A DNA stretch of 64,000 nucleotides from Leptolyngbyaceae cyanobacterium JSC-12. Its GTDB lineage: Bacteria > Cyanobacteriota > Cyanobacteriia > Leptolyngbyales > Leptolyngbyaceae. The first letter of the stretch is position 1. Every line of letters begins with the position of its first letter. The translations under genes and the position numbers were made by a program. The notes under the pieces are model-generated. The model made no database searches. It was not told the DNA's origin and saw only the letters and a list, made by a program, of their open reading frames with translations. This document shows positions 38,352 to 48,239 of the stretch, in pieces. The stretch is taken from the NCBI GenBank assembly GCA_000309945.1, contig CM001633.1, forward strand, positions 2,690,099-2,754,098, given 5' to 3'.

Positions 38352-39878
38352 TTACGCGCCAACGGCTTCTTTAGCGGCATACAGAACCTCTGCTGTGATC
38401 ACCTCAATATTGCGATCGCGAGCAAATTTTTCGGTATTGCGTTTCACCTTACCTCGCACAAAGCCAGGGATTTTATTAAGTTCTGCCAAGCCGTCCTTGC
38501 TCCAGGTCATGTCAGAGTCGGCAGAAATCGTCTTGGTGATCACCTCTTTCGTGTCATGCCCTCCAAAGATTTCCAGTAAGTGATCTTCCATACCCAGGGT
38601 GAAAGAGTTGTAAATCAAATCCACAATCTGGTTCGTACCCTCATAGCCCAAAAAGGGTTTGTAGCCAATAGGGAAATTTTGAATATGAATGGGGGCAGAG
38701 ATTACACCGCAGGGAATATCCAACCGTTTGCCTACATGCCGCTCCATTTGGGTGCCGAAGATTGCCGCGGGTTCAGCCTTTGCGATCGCATCTCCTACTG
38801 CTCCATGATCCTCGCTGATGATCACTTGATCACAGTACTCACTTACCTGTGCTTTGAACCAGTCTGCATCGTACTTACAGAAAGTGCCCGCCCAAACGAC
38901 ATGAATGCCCATTTCTCGCGCCAGGATTTTAGTAATAGCGGCTGCGTGGGTACAGTCTCCATACACCACAGCTTTTTTGCCCGTCAAATTTTGGCAGTCG
39001 ATAGAACGGGAGAACCAGGCAGCTTGCGAAACGTGTAGAGTTTGCTCATTGATGTACTTTTCATAGTCCACCTCTGTGCCATTCTTGGTCAAGATAGTTT
39101 GAATAGCGCGAATGCAGCGAGCCGTTTCTACCACGCCCATGGGGGTAATATCCACGTAGGGCATGGCAAATTCTTGCTCTAAATATTTCGCAGTCATGAC
39201 TCCCAGTTCTCGATAGGGAACCAAGTTAAACCAGGCTTGAGGAAGACGTTTGAGATCATGCACTGATGCCCCTTCAGGAATCACCGCGTTCACTTCGATG
39301 CCCAAATCTGTCATCAGGCGTTTGAGTTCAGTGCAGTCGTGGTTATTGTGGAAACCTAGCGTCGAGATCCCAATGATGTTGACGCTGGGTTTTGCGGTTT
39401 TGCTCGTGGGTAATTCTCCTTTTTTGCGGGCTTTTTCAATATAGAACTGGACGATCTGGTGCAGAGTGCGATCGCCCGCCTGCAATTCATTCACGCGGTA
39501 ATGGTTCACATCTGCTAGCAACACATCACTTTTAGCTTCCAGTTGGGCACGTTCCACAAAGTTCTGCAAATCTTCCTGCAAGATACTGGACGTGCAGGTG
39601 GGCGTCAGTATGATTAAGTCGGGATGTTCCTCAGCATCTTTGCGAGTAATATTTTCTACGACTTTTTCTTGAGATCCCCGCGCTAGAACATTTCGATCAA
39701 CCACGCTTGCTGTTACTGGAGTAAAGTCTCGCTCGCGAGACAGCATAGAGCGCATTACGTTGAAATAATCATCGCCCAGAGGGGCATGCATAATGGCATG
39801 AACATTCTTGAAAGAGCTGGCAATGCGAAGGGTGCCAATATGGGCAGGTCCAGCATACATCCAGTAAGCCAACTTCAT
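38352..39878 (-). CDS. chlB: Light-independent protochlorophyllide reductase subunit B
   Basis: ChlB of the ChlL/ChlN/ChlB dark-operative protochlorophyllide oxidoreductase. The start [15 protein letters not shown] at 39878 gives 508 residues, the standard ChlB length; the extra upstream codons to 39965 are not family sequence. [16 protein letters not shown] and the C-terminal PCP_red-type domain ([20 protein letters not shown]) are intact. chlL and chlN are not in the window, as is usual because chlB is often separate in cyanobacteria. Confidence 0.97.
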   Translation of the reverse strand: MKLAYWMYAGPAHIGTLRIASSFKNVHAIMHAPLGDDYFNVMRSMLSRERDFTPVTASVVDRNVLARGSQEKVVENITRKDAEEHPDLIILTPTCTSSILQEDLQNFVERAQLEAKSDVLLADVNHYRVNELQAGDRTLHQIVQFYIEKARKKGELPTSKTAKPSVNIIGISTLGFHNNHDCTELKRLMTDLGIEVNAVIPEGASVHDLKRLPQAWFNLVPYRELGVMTAKYLEQEFAMPYVDITPMGVVETARCIRAIQTILTKNGTEVDYEKYINEQTLHVSQAAWFSRSIDCQNLTGKKAVVYGDCTHAAAITKILAREMGIHVVWAGTFCKYDADWFKAQVSEYCDQVIISEDHGAVGDAIAKAEPAAIFGTQMERHVGKRLDIPCGVISAPIHIQNFPIGYKPFLGYEGTNQIVDLIYNSFTLGMEDHLLEIFGGHDTKEVITKTISADSDMTWSKDGLAELNKIPGFVRGKVKRNTEKFARDRNIEVITAEVLYAAKEAVGA

Positions 39879-40311
39879 AAAAATGCCTCTCTTATCGGTT
39901 GATATATTCGGTGAGATTGTTGCAAGCGATGCGATCGCTCCGATTTCGCTTCTTGATTGTCCCAAACCTCACTCCTATTTGCACTCAATTTTGAAATATC
40001 AAACCATATATAAGAAACAAAAAGCAAATTACTAAAATCCTTTCAAATAAAGAGCTTTGTCCTCTCCAAGTCGGAATTTATTTGTCACAGTCTGCAATGA
40101 TTCTTGATAGTTAATTCCAAGCTAGGTCGCCTTCAGTTATCCCTAGAGGACTAGTTGAGAGGCTATCAGTTTAATCAGCTTAATCAGTAAAGGAGAACCA
40201 CCATTGCGTGAACCATACAAATCACTGACTACCTGACAACGCCCATGCCCCCTAATCGCCGAGAGTCGCTTGGATACAACAGAGAACACCTGCGGCAATT
40301 GATGGGCAGCG
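39879..40311. other. 433-bp gap upstream of chlB
   Basis: AT-rich upstream region of chlB and downstream region of the APC permease gene, both on the minus strand. No gene, clear terminator or repeat was found. A few short open frames near 40245 only shadow the permease end. Confidence 0.5.
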
Positions 40312-41598
40312 TTAAACAAGCTGTCGTTGTCTTATCCAATGCCAAATCAAACCTGCCAGAATTAAGCCAATACCAGTCAGCCAGATGCCTGGCTCTACCC
40401 AAAACGCTAGAAATAAACAAGAAATTAAACCTATCCAGGCAGTCCAACGGGGGAACAACGTTGATTCTGGTGACAACCGCAGAGATGCAAAATTGGTGAT
40501 GGCGTAGTAAATCAGAACGCTGAATGCACTGAATGACCAGGTTGTTTTAACGTTCCCTGTGAGTGTGAGCAGGGTAATCACTCCGGCAACCGCAATAACT
40601 GACGAATAAGGAGTTGTTTGAGCCTGATTTAGTCTGGCAAAAAGTCTCGGCATGTCTCGCCGTCTGCCCATTGCCAGCAACACACGAGATAATCCCAAAA
40701 TCAAATTCAGTAACACGCCCAGCATGGCAGTAATTGCCCCGATCGCCACGATGACAGCTCCACCAGCCCCCGTTACCTGACGCATCACTTCTTCTAACGG
40801 AGCAGATCGGGTTGGCTGCGCTGCCTCACTTAAAACATCGGTTCCCACCGCACCAATGCTCACGATTGCCACAGCGAGATACAGCATCATAGTGACCATC
40901 AAGCAAATAATCATGGCTCTAGGAATGGTTTGTCGGGGCGATCGCGCATCTTCTCCCATTGTGGCAATGCGTCCATAGCCTGTATACGCCACAAACATCA
41001 GGGCACTAGCTTGCAGCACGCTGGCAGGAGAGTTTGGAAAAAACGGCGTGAAATTAGTAGTTCCAGTAGCGATCGCAGAAGGCAAACATGCCAGCACGAA
41101 ACCTACCAATGCCAATAAAGTCACACTCACAATTATGGTGTTTACCAGATTCGAGCGCCGAATTCCACCCAATACGACCACCGTTAATGTCACCACTGCT
41201 AACAAGGCAACGGGAACAACCCAACCTGCATCAATTTGAAGCAAATTCAACAGGTAACCCGCAAAGCCCAGTGCAGCAGTTGCGGCAGAAGCCGATTTCG
41301 CCATCAGAAACATCCAGCCTGCCGTGAAACCAAATGCTGGGGTCAAATATTCATACCCATATTCGTAAGAGCCGCCGCTGACAGGATGATTAGCAGCCAG
41401 TTGGGCACTACTCAGCCCGTTGCACATGGCAACTAATGCCCCCAGGGCGATCGCTAGAATCACTGCCGGACCCGCAACCTCAGCGGCAATCCCAATGCTA
41501 ACGAAGATGCCAGTGCCCACAATCGAGCCAAGCCCCATAAACGTAGCGCCAAACACCCCAAGCTCTCGTTTTAGGTGTGGTTGGGTGGATAGTCCCAT
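40312..41598 (-). CDS. APC-family amino acid permease
   Basis: 428 residues, about 12 hydrophobic segments. The N-terminal family motif is GLGSIVGTGIFVSIG (unwound helix 1), followed by NHPVSGGSYEYGYEYLTPAFGF and AYTGYGRIATMGEDARSPRQTIPRA. This is an amino acid-polyamine-organocation transporter, probably for amino acids; the substrate cannot be fixed from sequence. Stand-alone gene. Confidence 0.9.
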   Translation of the reverse strand: MGLSTQPHLKRELGVFGATFMGLGSIVGTGIFVSIGIAAEVAGPAVILAIALGALVAMCNGLSSAQLAANHPVSGGSYEYGYEYLTPAFGFTAGWMFLMAKSASAATAALGFAGYLLNLLQIDAGWVVPVALLAVVTLTVVVLGGIRRSNLVNTIIVSVTLLALVGFVLACLPSAIATGTTNFTPFFPNSPASVLQASALMFVAYTGYGRIATMGEDARSPRQTIPRAMIICLMVTMMLYLAVAIVSIGAVGTDVLSEAAQPTRSAPLEEVMRQVTGAGGAVIVAIGAITAMLGVLLNLILGLSRVLLAMGRRRDMPRLFARLNQAQTTPYSSVIAVAGVITLLTLTGNVKTTWSFSAFSVLIYYAITNFASLRLSPESTLFPRWTAWIGLISCLFLAFWVEPGIWLTGIGLILAGLIWHWIRQRQLV

Positions 41599-41747
41599 TC
41601 ATACCTTCCCGATGCAAAAATTTCTCCGCCATAAGAACAGGGTCCCTGCAATCGCGCCAGAACCCTGAACCAATGTTCCTATCATGTCAAATCGCTGTAG
41701 TTTGCTCTGTTTAGGACATCACATCTATATCTTTAAGTGGAATCGAG

Positions 41748-44663
41748 TTACTCCATTTGACTGCATTGATTTAGCCAATTTTGATAGGCTTGCTGCAACC
41801 TGGGATCATCTAATTCGATTTCGATGCGGATATTTTTGCATCGGTGACGCAGTGTTTTAGCGATCGCGTCAAGCACATAACTTGCTGTCTTGGCCGACTT
41901 AAACTCACCACTGACCAGCGGTTTCCCAGTTACTTCAGAAACACCAACGGCATCTAGCGCCCCTTGACTCAAATCAACCTCTGCCAGGGGCTTCTCGCCT
42001 CCCACCTGTTCAATTACCAGCTTTTCATACCGGACAGGCACCTGTACCATGCGAGTTTCCACTTGCTTCCGAATTACCACTTCCCCAACTTTGCGGCGCT
42101 CGTATTCTACTTTTAAGCGCTCTTCCAGCAACGGCACGATCGCATCTACTGTCTCTGGAACAGGAATCGTAGTTTCAGGTTCCGTGAAAGGTTCGCTTGA
42201 CGGTTCTGTGGTGGTGCTGGAAAGGTCATAGGTAAGAGCAGGAACACTTTCTAAGCCAAATTCGGGTTGAGCGGTATCACCCTGGGTTGGGGTGTTTGAG
42301 ATCAGGCTAGTTGATTCATCACCATCCGAGATTGGAGCATCGGGCAAATCGAGTGGCACGCTGCTCAATTCCAGATCGTCCAGGTTCAAGGCAGGGGGCG
42401 GTTCCACAAAGCCAACCGCAGACTCTGGGGAAACATTCGCGATCGCAAGTTCATCGAAGCCTGCATCTTCATCCAGTTCCAGCATTAACGGTGTATCTAG
42501 CTCATCCAATGAAGGAGTAGCAAAATCAGAATCATCTAAGGACTCCCCACTTAAAAGGGATGAATCTAACTCTACAGAAGCATCGTCTAGCTCTAGAGCA
42601 GTATTGGCTGGTGAACCTTCTTCCAATGAATCTGTCAACGTGAAGTTAGCAGTTGCATCTGCAGGTTCAAATTCAAACGCATTGCTCGCATCATCTGCAA
42701 TATCCAGATCAGTAAGACTTTCGATCGTTTCGGGGCTAGAGTCTCCCACCATCGAGGATGGTTCTGGCGTGATCTCATGCTCATCCTGGTTTAACTCCAA
42801 GCTATTCAACTCCCCAAACGCTGGTTCAGAAGTTGCACCAACATTCGCATTCAACTCATCCAGATCCAGGTCTAGCAGTTCATTCTCTTCGATGAAAGCG
42901 ATCGCATCTGCCTCGTCAGCCTGGTTATCCGTCGCAAGAACCTCATTGTCTTCCAAAGTCAAATCTGGCAATGGCTCAGTTGCATCGAACAGCAACGCGG
43001 AATCCAAATTTTCAACGCCTGTCTCACCTTGAGGAGATTCATCGGCATCACCAAAATCAAGACTGTCAAGTCCGCCGATCTCAGGTATTGAATTCAACTC
43101 TTCCTGAGCATGCGGCTGATCACTCGAACTCAGCAAGTCCAATTCACTCCGTTCTTCCAACCCAAAGTCCAAATCTACTGAAGATGCAGAAGCAGACTCA
43201 TTGCCCAGATCAAGATCAAATTGTTCGTTCAATGGGTTGGCAATGTCGTCAACACTTAAATCAGATAAACTACTCACCAATTCGTCGCGTTGTTGCTCAT
43301 CAACTGAGCCAACATTCAGCTCTGGCAAATTATCTCTGCGCTCTAGATCCAGGTTGGAAAAATCACTTTCTTCAGAGCTTAGCTCCAGAGAGCCAATATC
43401 CAGGCTTGCCGAGTTCTCGGTTGGCTCTAGGGATAAGTCTGGCAATGACGCCTCGCGATCTGTTAAGTCTATGTCTATCAGATCTTCTGTTGACTCCAGG
43501 TTCAACTCGGAGAGGCTATCTTCTGCGACCAGATTCAGCTCTGGCAAATTCTCGCCAGTCTCAAAAGTGAGTTCGGGGAGTGGTTGACTGGGGCGATCGC
43601 TGATTTCCAATTCCGACAATGTAAACGCCTCAGCTACTGGGTTTGCATCAAGTGACGCTTCATCAAACGGTGAACCAAGGTCAAACACACTAGTAGCATC
43701 TGTTGACGCTTCGCCCATTACTCGGTCAAACTCTGCCCATTCATCCTGGGATTCACCTAAATCAGCCAGGGTGTAATTTTCGGGCACAGGATTGGTGTCA
43801 GCAGGTACTAGGTCACCGTCTGATTCTGGCTTCTGGATATCTGACAGGGAGAATTCATCCAGCGATCGCGCCTCGTTAGGCAGATCTAGATCAGATAACG
43901 CTTCAAACGTGTTTTCAACATCTGGCTGCTTAGACAGTTCTAGAAAATCAAGGTCATCTTCGGCTGTCTCCAAATCAGCCTGTGGCTGACTCCAATCCAC
44001 CAAATCATCACCGGACGACACCTCTAGATCTGCCTCCAATGAAAGAGCCTCATCAACCGTTGCCTCAGTGGAGGTCTGGATAGAGGCATCTTCATCCAGC
44101 AAATTAGCAGAGATGTTGTCTGGCAATGACTCTGTCAAGAAGTCGTCACCCGGAGGCACTGCTGTTTCAGCAGGGGATTCCATTACGTCTAAGCTAAAAT
44201 CTGGAGTGGTAGCTGCAAATGGAGGCAGTTTGGATTCTGAAGGGGATTGGATTGGTGATGTTGGAGTTGACGCATGAGAGCGCACATCTTCAACCATACT
44301 GCGTTGTTCGGCAAAAGGTTCGCTCTCTGGCAACAGGTACTCTGGTAAAAAGCGAACATCGGCTTTAGTAATGTCTACAAATACAGATTGAGTTTGGACA
44401 CTCACTTTCCGAATCCGTCGCCCATTTAGCAAAACAGAAGGCTGCTGTCCCTGCTCATTAGGCTGCGAAATGACCAGATTCAGTTGATGTCCGGCATCCA
44501 AGATCAAATCGCTAATTTCGCCAATTGGTTGCCCCAGTTCGTCAATCACCGTAAAGTTTTTAAGCTTTCCTCTCAGATTATTGAGATTATCCAGCAATGT
44601 CTTAAGGCGATCAGATTCTGGCTCTGAAGGATCATTCGGTCTTGCAGAAGATTGATAATACAT
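41748..44663 (-). CDS. PRC-barrel protein with long acidic region and DUF2382-like C-terminus
   Basis: 971 residues. N-terminal part (about 30-105) resembles a PRC barrel: LKNFTVIDELGQPIGEISDL, VFVDITKADVRFLPEYLL. Residues about 130-810 are extremely acidic and Ser/Leu-rich, built of loose short units such as LPELNL, LPDLSLEP and SLELSSEE. The last 150 residues have a DUF2382-like stretch (ERRKVGEVVIRKQVETR, MVQVPVRYEKLVIEQVGGE) and a folded tail. DUF2382 proteins are linked to general stress. Function unknown. A smaller DUF2382-like gene lies just upstream on the same strand. Confidence 0.8.
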   Translation of the reverse strand: MYYQSSARPNDPSEPESDRLKTLLDNLNNLRGKLKNFTVIDELGQPIGEISDLILDAGHQLNLVISQPNEQGQQPSVLLNGRRIRKVSVQTQSVFVDITKADVRFLPEYLLPESEPFAEQRSMVEDVRSHASTPTSPIQSPSESKLPPFAATTPDFSLDVMESPAETAVPPGDDFLTESLPDNISANLLDEDASIQTSTEATVDEALSLEADLEVSSGDDLVDWSQPQADLETAEDDLDFLELSKQPDVENTFEALSDLDLPNEARSLDEFSLSDIQKPESDGDLVPADTNPVPENYTLADLGESQDEWAEFDRVMGEASTDATSVFDLGSPFDEASLDANPVAEAFTLSELEISDRPSQPLPELTFETGENLPELNLVAEDSLSELNLESTEDLIDIDLTDREASLPDLSLEPTENSASLDIGSLELSSEESDFSNLDLERRDNLPELNVGSVDEQQRDELVSSLSDLSVDDIANPLNEQFDLDLGNESASASSVDLDFGLEERSELDLLSSSDQPHAQEELNSIPEIGGLDSLDFGDADESPQGETGVENLDSALLFDATEPLPDLTLEDNEVLATDNQADEADAIAFIEENELLDLDLDELNANVGATSEPAFGELNSLELNQDEHEITPEPSSMVGDSSPETIESLTDLDIADDASNAFEFEPADATANFTLTDSLEEGSPANTALELDDASVELDSSLLSGESLDDSDFATPSLDELDTPLMLELDEDAGFDELAIANVSPESAVGFVEPPPALNLDDLELSSVPLDLPDAPISDGDESTSLISNTPTQGDTAQPEFGLESVPALTYDLSSTTTEPSSEPFTEPETTIPVPETVDAIVPLLEERLKVEYERRKVGEVVIRKQVETRMVQVPVRYEKLVIEQVGGEKPLAEVDLSQGALDAVGVSEVTGKPLVSGEFKSAKTASYVLDAIAKTLRHRCKNIRIEIELDDPRLQQAYQNWLNQCSQME

Positions 44664-44711
44664 GTTCCTGCACAGCTAAGGGACAGTAATTGATAGAGTA
44701 AGTCGATAAAT

Positions 44712-44945
44712 TCAGGGCTGTAGATCAGCCGACTCTTGAACCAAGATTTTTGTGACCCGGACTCTTTCTCGAACTACTGTTTCTCGATTCAGATGAGAAA
44801 CTTCTTCGTAAAGTTCAATCCGAATTACCTCTCCTTCGGCGAGTGAATCACCAATGTCATGAAGGTTTGAATCGGTTATGGAAGTCGTTGGGAACTGCCT
44901 TTGTTGATCATTAGTTGATGATCCTGAAGGAGTGGAATAAACCAT
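44712..44945 (-). CDS. Small DUF2382-like protein
   Basis: 77 residues. A disordered Ser/Thr/Gln-rich N-terminal half is followed by IRIELYEEVSHLNRETVVRE and RVRVTKI, a typical DUF2382 strand pattern. It ends 48 bp before the start of the large PRC/DUF2382 protein, so the pair is probably one operon. An ATG start at 44945. No catalytic residues are expected. Confidence 0.72.
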   Translation of the reverse strand: MVYSTPSGSSTNDQQRQFPTTSITDSNLHDIGDSLAEGEVIRIELYEEVSHLNRETVVRERVRVTKILVQESADLQP

Positions 44946-45314
44946 ATCAGCGCATTCTTTTCGTTAATGTTTGAAGGAGTTTATGCGAACATTCCCAGGT
45001 GTTTGTCAAAACAGCCTATAAAAAATAATGAATGGCGTTAGCCTGAAAGTTTTTGTAACTGGATGCTAGAGACTGCACGTGTTTACCATAATATTAAAGA
45101 TTTTGAGATTAGGCGTTTTTTCTGGCGACTTTCCATATCCAACTTTCATTGGCAGAGAGCCAGTATTCAACTTAGGTTTCCCATTTGTTGGTTTCCGAAC
45201 ACATGCCAGGAGTCAAAATCGTTGTTGCAAATCGTTTCATCAATTGCCCCAACTGATTTGGCGTCGTGTAAGGCGCTGTATTGTTCAGAATGTTTGATAT
45301 GAATCGAGTTTGAT
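44946..45314. other. 369-bp divergent gap
   Basis: Between the DUF2382 operon and the aldolase gene, which are divergent. Two open frames of 72-79 codons cross it on the plus strand but have no family features or ribosome-binding sites. No other signal was recognised. Confidence 0.45.
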
Positions 45315-45971
45315 ATGGGTATTCAGTCCTGGTTACCAACAATTCGTCGATCGCCAGTTATTGGGGTGATTCGTACACCTGATTTTGCGCTGGGTCAACC
45401 CATGGCAAAAGCCGTTGCGGCAGGAGGAGTCCAGTTGATAGAGATCACCTGGAATAGCGATTGCCCAACTGAGTTGATTCGGCAACTGCGCGAAACTTTG
45501 CCAGAGTGTCTGGTTGGAGCAGGAACATTGACAACCAGAGAGCAGGTTTTGGCAGCGATCGCAGCGGGTGCACAGTTTTTGTTTACCCCCCATGTCAACC
45601 CAATCTTGATTCAAACCGCTGTTGATCACGATATTCCATTGGTAGCAGGAGCGTTAACACCCACAGAAATTGTCACGGCATGGCAGGCAGGAGCCGCCAG
45701 CGTCAAAGTTTTCCCCATCAAGGCAGTGGGTGGGGTTGAGTATATCCGCTGCTTGCAGGGTCCATTAGGAGACATTCCGCTGATCCCAACTGGAGGCGCG
45801 ACAGTGGAAAACGCTTCTTCGTTCTTGCAGGCAGGAGCGATCGCGGTGGGTTTAGCAGGTGATTTATTTTTACCACAGGCTGTCCAGACCAAAGCCTGGG
45901 ATGTCATTACGAAGCGGGCGGCGACGTTAATGGCAAGTTTAGCCTGTGGCAGGCTCGTTCAATATCCATAA
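45315..45971 (+). CDS. eda: KDPG/KHG aldolase (Entner-Doudoroff)
   Basis: 2-keto-3-deoxy-6-phosphogluconate / 4-hydroxy-2-oxoglutarate aldolase, class I. Visible: PVIGVIRTPDFALG, the active-site-helping Glu in IEITWNSD, GAGTLTTREQ, LFTPHVNP, and the Schiff-base Lys in AASVKVFPIK at about residue 130, then LIPTGGATVEN. 218 residues is normal. Cytoplasmic. edd is not nearby; cyanobacteria may use the enzyme in an Entner-Doudoroff route or for hydroxyproline/hydroxyglutarate. Confidence 0.93.
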   Translation: MGIQSWLPTIRRSPVIGVIRTPDFALGQPMAKAVAAGGVQLIEITWNSDCPTELIRQLRETLPECLVGAGTLTTREQVLAAIAAGAQFLFTPHVNPILIQTAVDHDIPLVAGALTPTEIVTAWQAGAASVKVFPIKAVGGVEYIRCLQGPLGDIPLIPTGGATVENASSFLQAGAIAVGLAGDLFLPQAVQTKAWDVITKRAATLMASLACGRLVQYP

Positions 45972-46078
45972 CGTTCAACATCAGGATGTAACAAAACGCT
46001 TATAAATCTTAAGGTTTGTCATCAGGTCGGCTCAAATTCTGATGGCGCATGCATAGGATTGAGCATAGGAGCGATGGC

Positions 46079-46597
46079 ATGAACACCCCCCTTTTACTCA
46101 AACTAGCCTGCTTATGCATCTCAGCCAATTCATTCGGATTATGGCTGGCAATAGAAGCATTAGCAAAACCCGAGCGATCGCAGCCCGTTATCATTGCCCA
46201 GCGACCTACAATTGCCGCAACCATTAGCGATTACAAGCTCTCAGGACAACGCTGGATTGAAATTGATCTCTCGAAACAACGCCTTTATGCCTGGCAAGGC
46301 GATCGCCAGGTATACGCCGTTCTGGTATCAACTGGAAAAGCCTCCACCCCCACGCCAGCGGGGGTATTTGCGATTCAAACTCGGCACCGCTACGCCCGTA
46401 TGCAAGGCTATGATTATGACGTGCCCGATGTCCCTTACACCATGTATTACCACCGAGGCTATGCTATCCATGGTGCTTACTGGCACTACCGCTTTGGGAC
46501 ACCCGTCAGTCATGGTTGCACAAATGTCGCAGTCAATCACGCCCGTTGGCTATTTTACTGGGCAAAGGTGGGAACACCTGTTGTAGTACGCAATTAA
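46079..46597 (+). CDS. L,D-transpeptidase (YkuD family)
   Basis: Periplasmic peptidoglycan cross-linking enzyme. N-terminal signal-like segment (LLLKLACLCISANSFGLWLA), then IEIDLSKQRLYAWQGDRQVY, the entry to the YkuD fold. The active-site motifs are HGAYWH and SHGCTN (catalytic Cys at about residue 148). 172 residues from the ATG at 46079; an in-frame ATG at 46049 gives a longer N-terminus with a less typical signal. An insertion sequence sits 54 bp after its stop codon. Confidence 0.92.
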   Translation: MNTPLLLKLACLCISANSFGLWLAIEALAKPERSQPVIIAQRPTIAATISDYKLSGQRWIEIDLSKQRLYAWQGDRQVYAVLVSTGKASTPTPAGVFAIQTRHRYARMQGYDYDVPDVPYTMYYHRGYAIHGAYWHYRFGTPVSHGCTNVAVNHARWLFYWAKVGTPVVVRN

Positions 46598-46651
46598 TCT
46601 AAATTAATTAGCAACCGCTCAAAAATTGAGCCTCCAAAATTGAGAACTTTA

Positions 46652-48107
46652 CACAACTTGGCAAGTTACCGAAGTAGAAAAAACGATCGCCAATCAACTG
46701 GGGAGGAGAGCTTGTAAAATCTGTTCATTTGTATGTCCGTGAGAACATCGCGTCACAATGAATTGCAGCAAATCATCAAAGGCTTGACGAGTGAGGGTAT
46801 AGAGCTTCTGTCCCACCGTTTGCTTGCCTTGAGCAAACTCAAATCGTTCAGATTGTGCGCCAGAACAGGCAGTCCGTTGCAGAATCGACTGCGCCACGCA
46901 ACTAAGACGGAAGTGACGGTTGACCGCTTCCTCGTTCCGCACCTGAGCCGACTCTAGCCCGGTGTGCTGTTTGCTCACCTCATGAAAGACCTCGCAGGAC
47001 CATCGATAACTCCAAGTCTGCATGACTCGCCCACTTTCCCAATGCAACGCATCGGTGAGCAGGAAGCGAGGTGGGTCTTGTAAATCTGCTTGCTCGTGGA
47101 CGATGACCAATCGCTTGCGTCCAAACTTCTTGAGGCGCACGACTTTGGTAAATGCCCAAATCGGTTTCGTTTCGCCGTTGCGGCAAGTGACTTGAATCGG
47201 GCGAAAGCTCTCTGGGTGATGGATTCTGAGTTCTAAACCAATCGCATCTACCCGTTGCCATTGGTCATTCCACAAGATGTTGCGAGAACTTTCAACTTCA
47301 CTCACCCAGTGTTTTCCTGCGGACTCAATCATGGTGGTTAACTCAACAGTCAACACCCCATTGTCAAACGCATAATCGGCGGTGGGAAATTGTCCTTCCG
47401 CTTCCACTTGGCGCACAATCTCGACGGCAATCTCGGTGCGTTTGCGATACTCCAATCGATTCTTGTGATAATGCAACATCTCAATCAGTCGTTCTCGCAC
47501 TTGGTCTAAATCGTCATAGTGGGATTTTGCCGTCACCTTCAGATACTCCCGTTCTGCCACTGAAAAATCTGGAAACTGCACCACCACGTCAATCCCATCA
47601 ATTAGGTGGCGGTTCGCAATCGTCGCCGTCACCACCGTTTGAAAGCAACTCATCCGATGTTCCACATAATCATAGGATCGCTTCACCCCAAAGATCTGCT
47701 TGCCCCAATCGTGATGGCTGAGCGTCCAATCCAGACTGATGACTTCTCGCCCTCGCCCCTGATGCTCTTTGGCTATCACAGCACGATGATGGGACATTAA
47801 CTCTGAACTCCTCCAGCCCGCCTCAAACACCGCTGCGTGCATCGCTCTTCGTCCGCCGACCTCCCCACCTGCTACCCATTGTCCGGCAATCCCTTGCAAG
47901 GTTTTGTTCTCACTCAACAGCAATCCGGTCACATAGCGACTCACCTGCTCAAAGCCTGCGCCTCGGCAGAACAGGTCTCGATATTTCCCAAACTCTTGAG
48001 CAATCGTCGATGGCACAGCGACAAAGGGCAGCATGATACGGCTACGGCTAACGTCTCCTACATTTTCTGCTTATCTTTTTCCTTTCTGGGTAACTTGCCA
48101 AGTCGTG
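46652..48107 (-). mobile_element. Complete insertion sequence, 1456 bp, with 7-bp target duplication
   Basis: Terminal inverted repeats at 46652-46670 and 48089-48107 read CACAACTTGGCAAGTTACC and (reverse complement) CACGACTTGGCAAGTTACC, one mismatch in 19. The element is flanked by AACTTTA on both sides (46645-46651 and 48108-48114), a clean target-site duplication that indicates fairly recent insertion. One transposase gene fills it. The same left end reappears at 63889, which independently fixes the boundary. Confidence 0.93.
46694..48034 (-). CDS. DDE transposase (IS4/IS701-like)
   Basis: 446 residues. Probable catalytic acids are in VISLDWTLSHHDWG (first Asp), the central ADYAFDNGVL (second Asp), and the C-terminal YRWSCEVFHEVSKQHTGLES, whose YxxxxxxE-type arrangement is that of IS4-superfamily transposases. 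I place it close to IS701, but the 7-bp duplication does not settle the family. Intact, no stops, so likely functional. Encoded within the 1456-bp element. Confidence 0.88.
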   Translation of the reverse strand: MLPFVAVPSTIAQEFGKYRDLFCRGAGFEQVSRYVTGLLLSENKTLQGIAGQWVAGGEVGGRRAMHAAVFEAGWRSSELMSHHRAVIAKEHQGRGREVISLDWTLSHHDWGKQIFGVKRSYDYVEHRMSCFQTVVTATIANRHLIDGIDVVVQFPDFSVAEREYLKVTAKSHYDDLDQVRERLIEMLHYHKNRLEYRKRTEIAVEIVRQVEAEGQFPTADYAFDNGVLTVELTTMIESAGKHWVSEVESSRNILWNDQWQRVDAIGLELRIHHPESFRPIQVTCRNGETKPIWAFTKVVRLKKFGRKRLVIVHEQADLQDPPRFLLTDALHWESGRVMQTWSYRWSCEVFHEVSKQHTGLESAQVRNEEAVNRHFRLSCVAQSILQRTACSGAQSERFEFAQGKQTVGQKLYTLTRQAFDDLLQFIVTRCSHGHTNEQILQALLPS

Positions 48108-48166
48108 AACTTTAAATCTACCTAAATTTAAATTAATGAGGTGATTACTTGAGTTGACTATATCAA

Positions 48167-48239
48167 CGGGCTCAACAGGATTCGAACCTGTGACCGATCG
48201 CTTAGAAGGCGATTGCTCTATCCTCTGAGCTATGAGCCC
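48167..48239 (-). tRNA. trnR-UCU: tRNA-Arg (anticodon UCU)
   Basis: 73 nt on the minus strand. Acceptor stem GGGCTCA pairs with TGAGCCC, discriminator G. D arm GCTCAGAGGATAGAGC, anticodon loop CTTCTAA (anticodon TCT, for AGA), and T arm with GTTCGAATC are all standard. CCA is not encoded. It lies 60 bp beyond the insertion sequence. Confidence 0.97.

Noticed and set aside
38580..39038. 152-codon open frame antisense to chlB
   Set aside because: Fully inside a highly conserved gene; protein has no recognisable features.
42292..43032. 246-codon Ser-rich open frame opposite the acidic protein gene
   Set aside because: It is the antisense of a repetitive acidic sequence, which opens frames by composition; no start context or family similarity.
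45063..45302. 72-79 codon open frames upstream of eda
   Set aside because: Overlapping frames with odd composition and no conserved pattern; probably chance.
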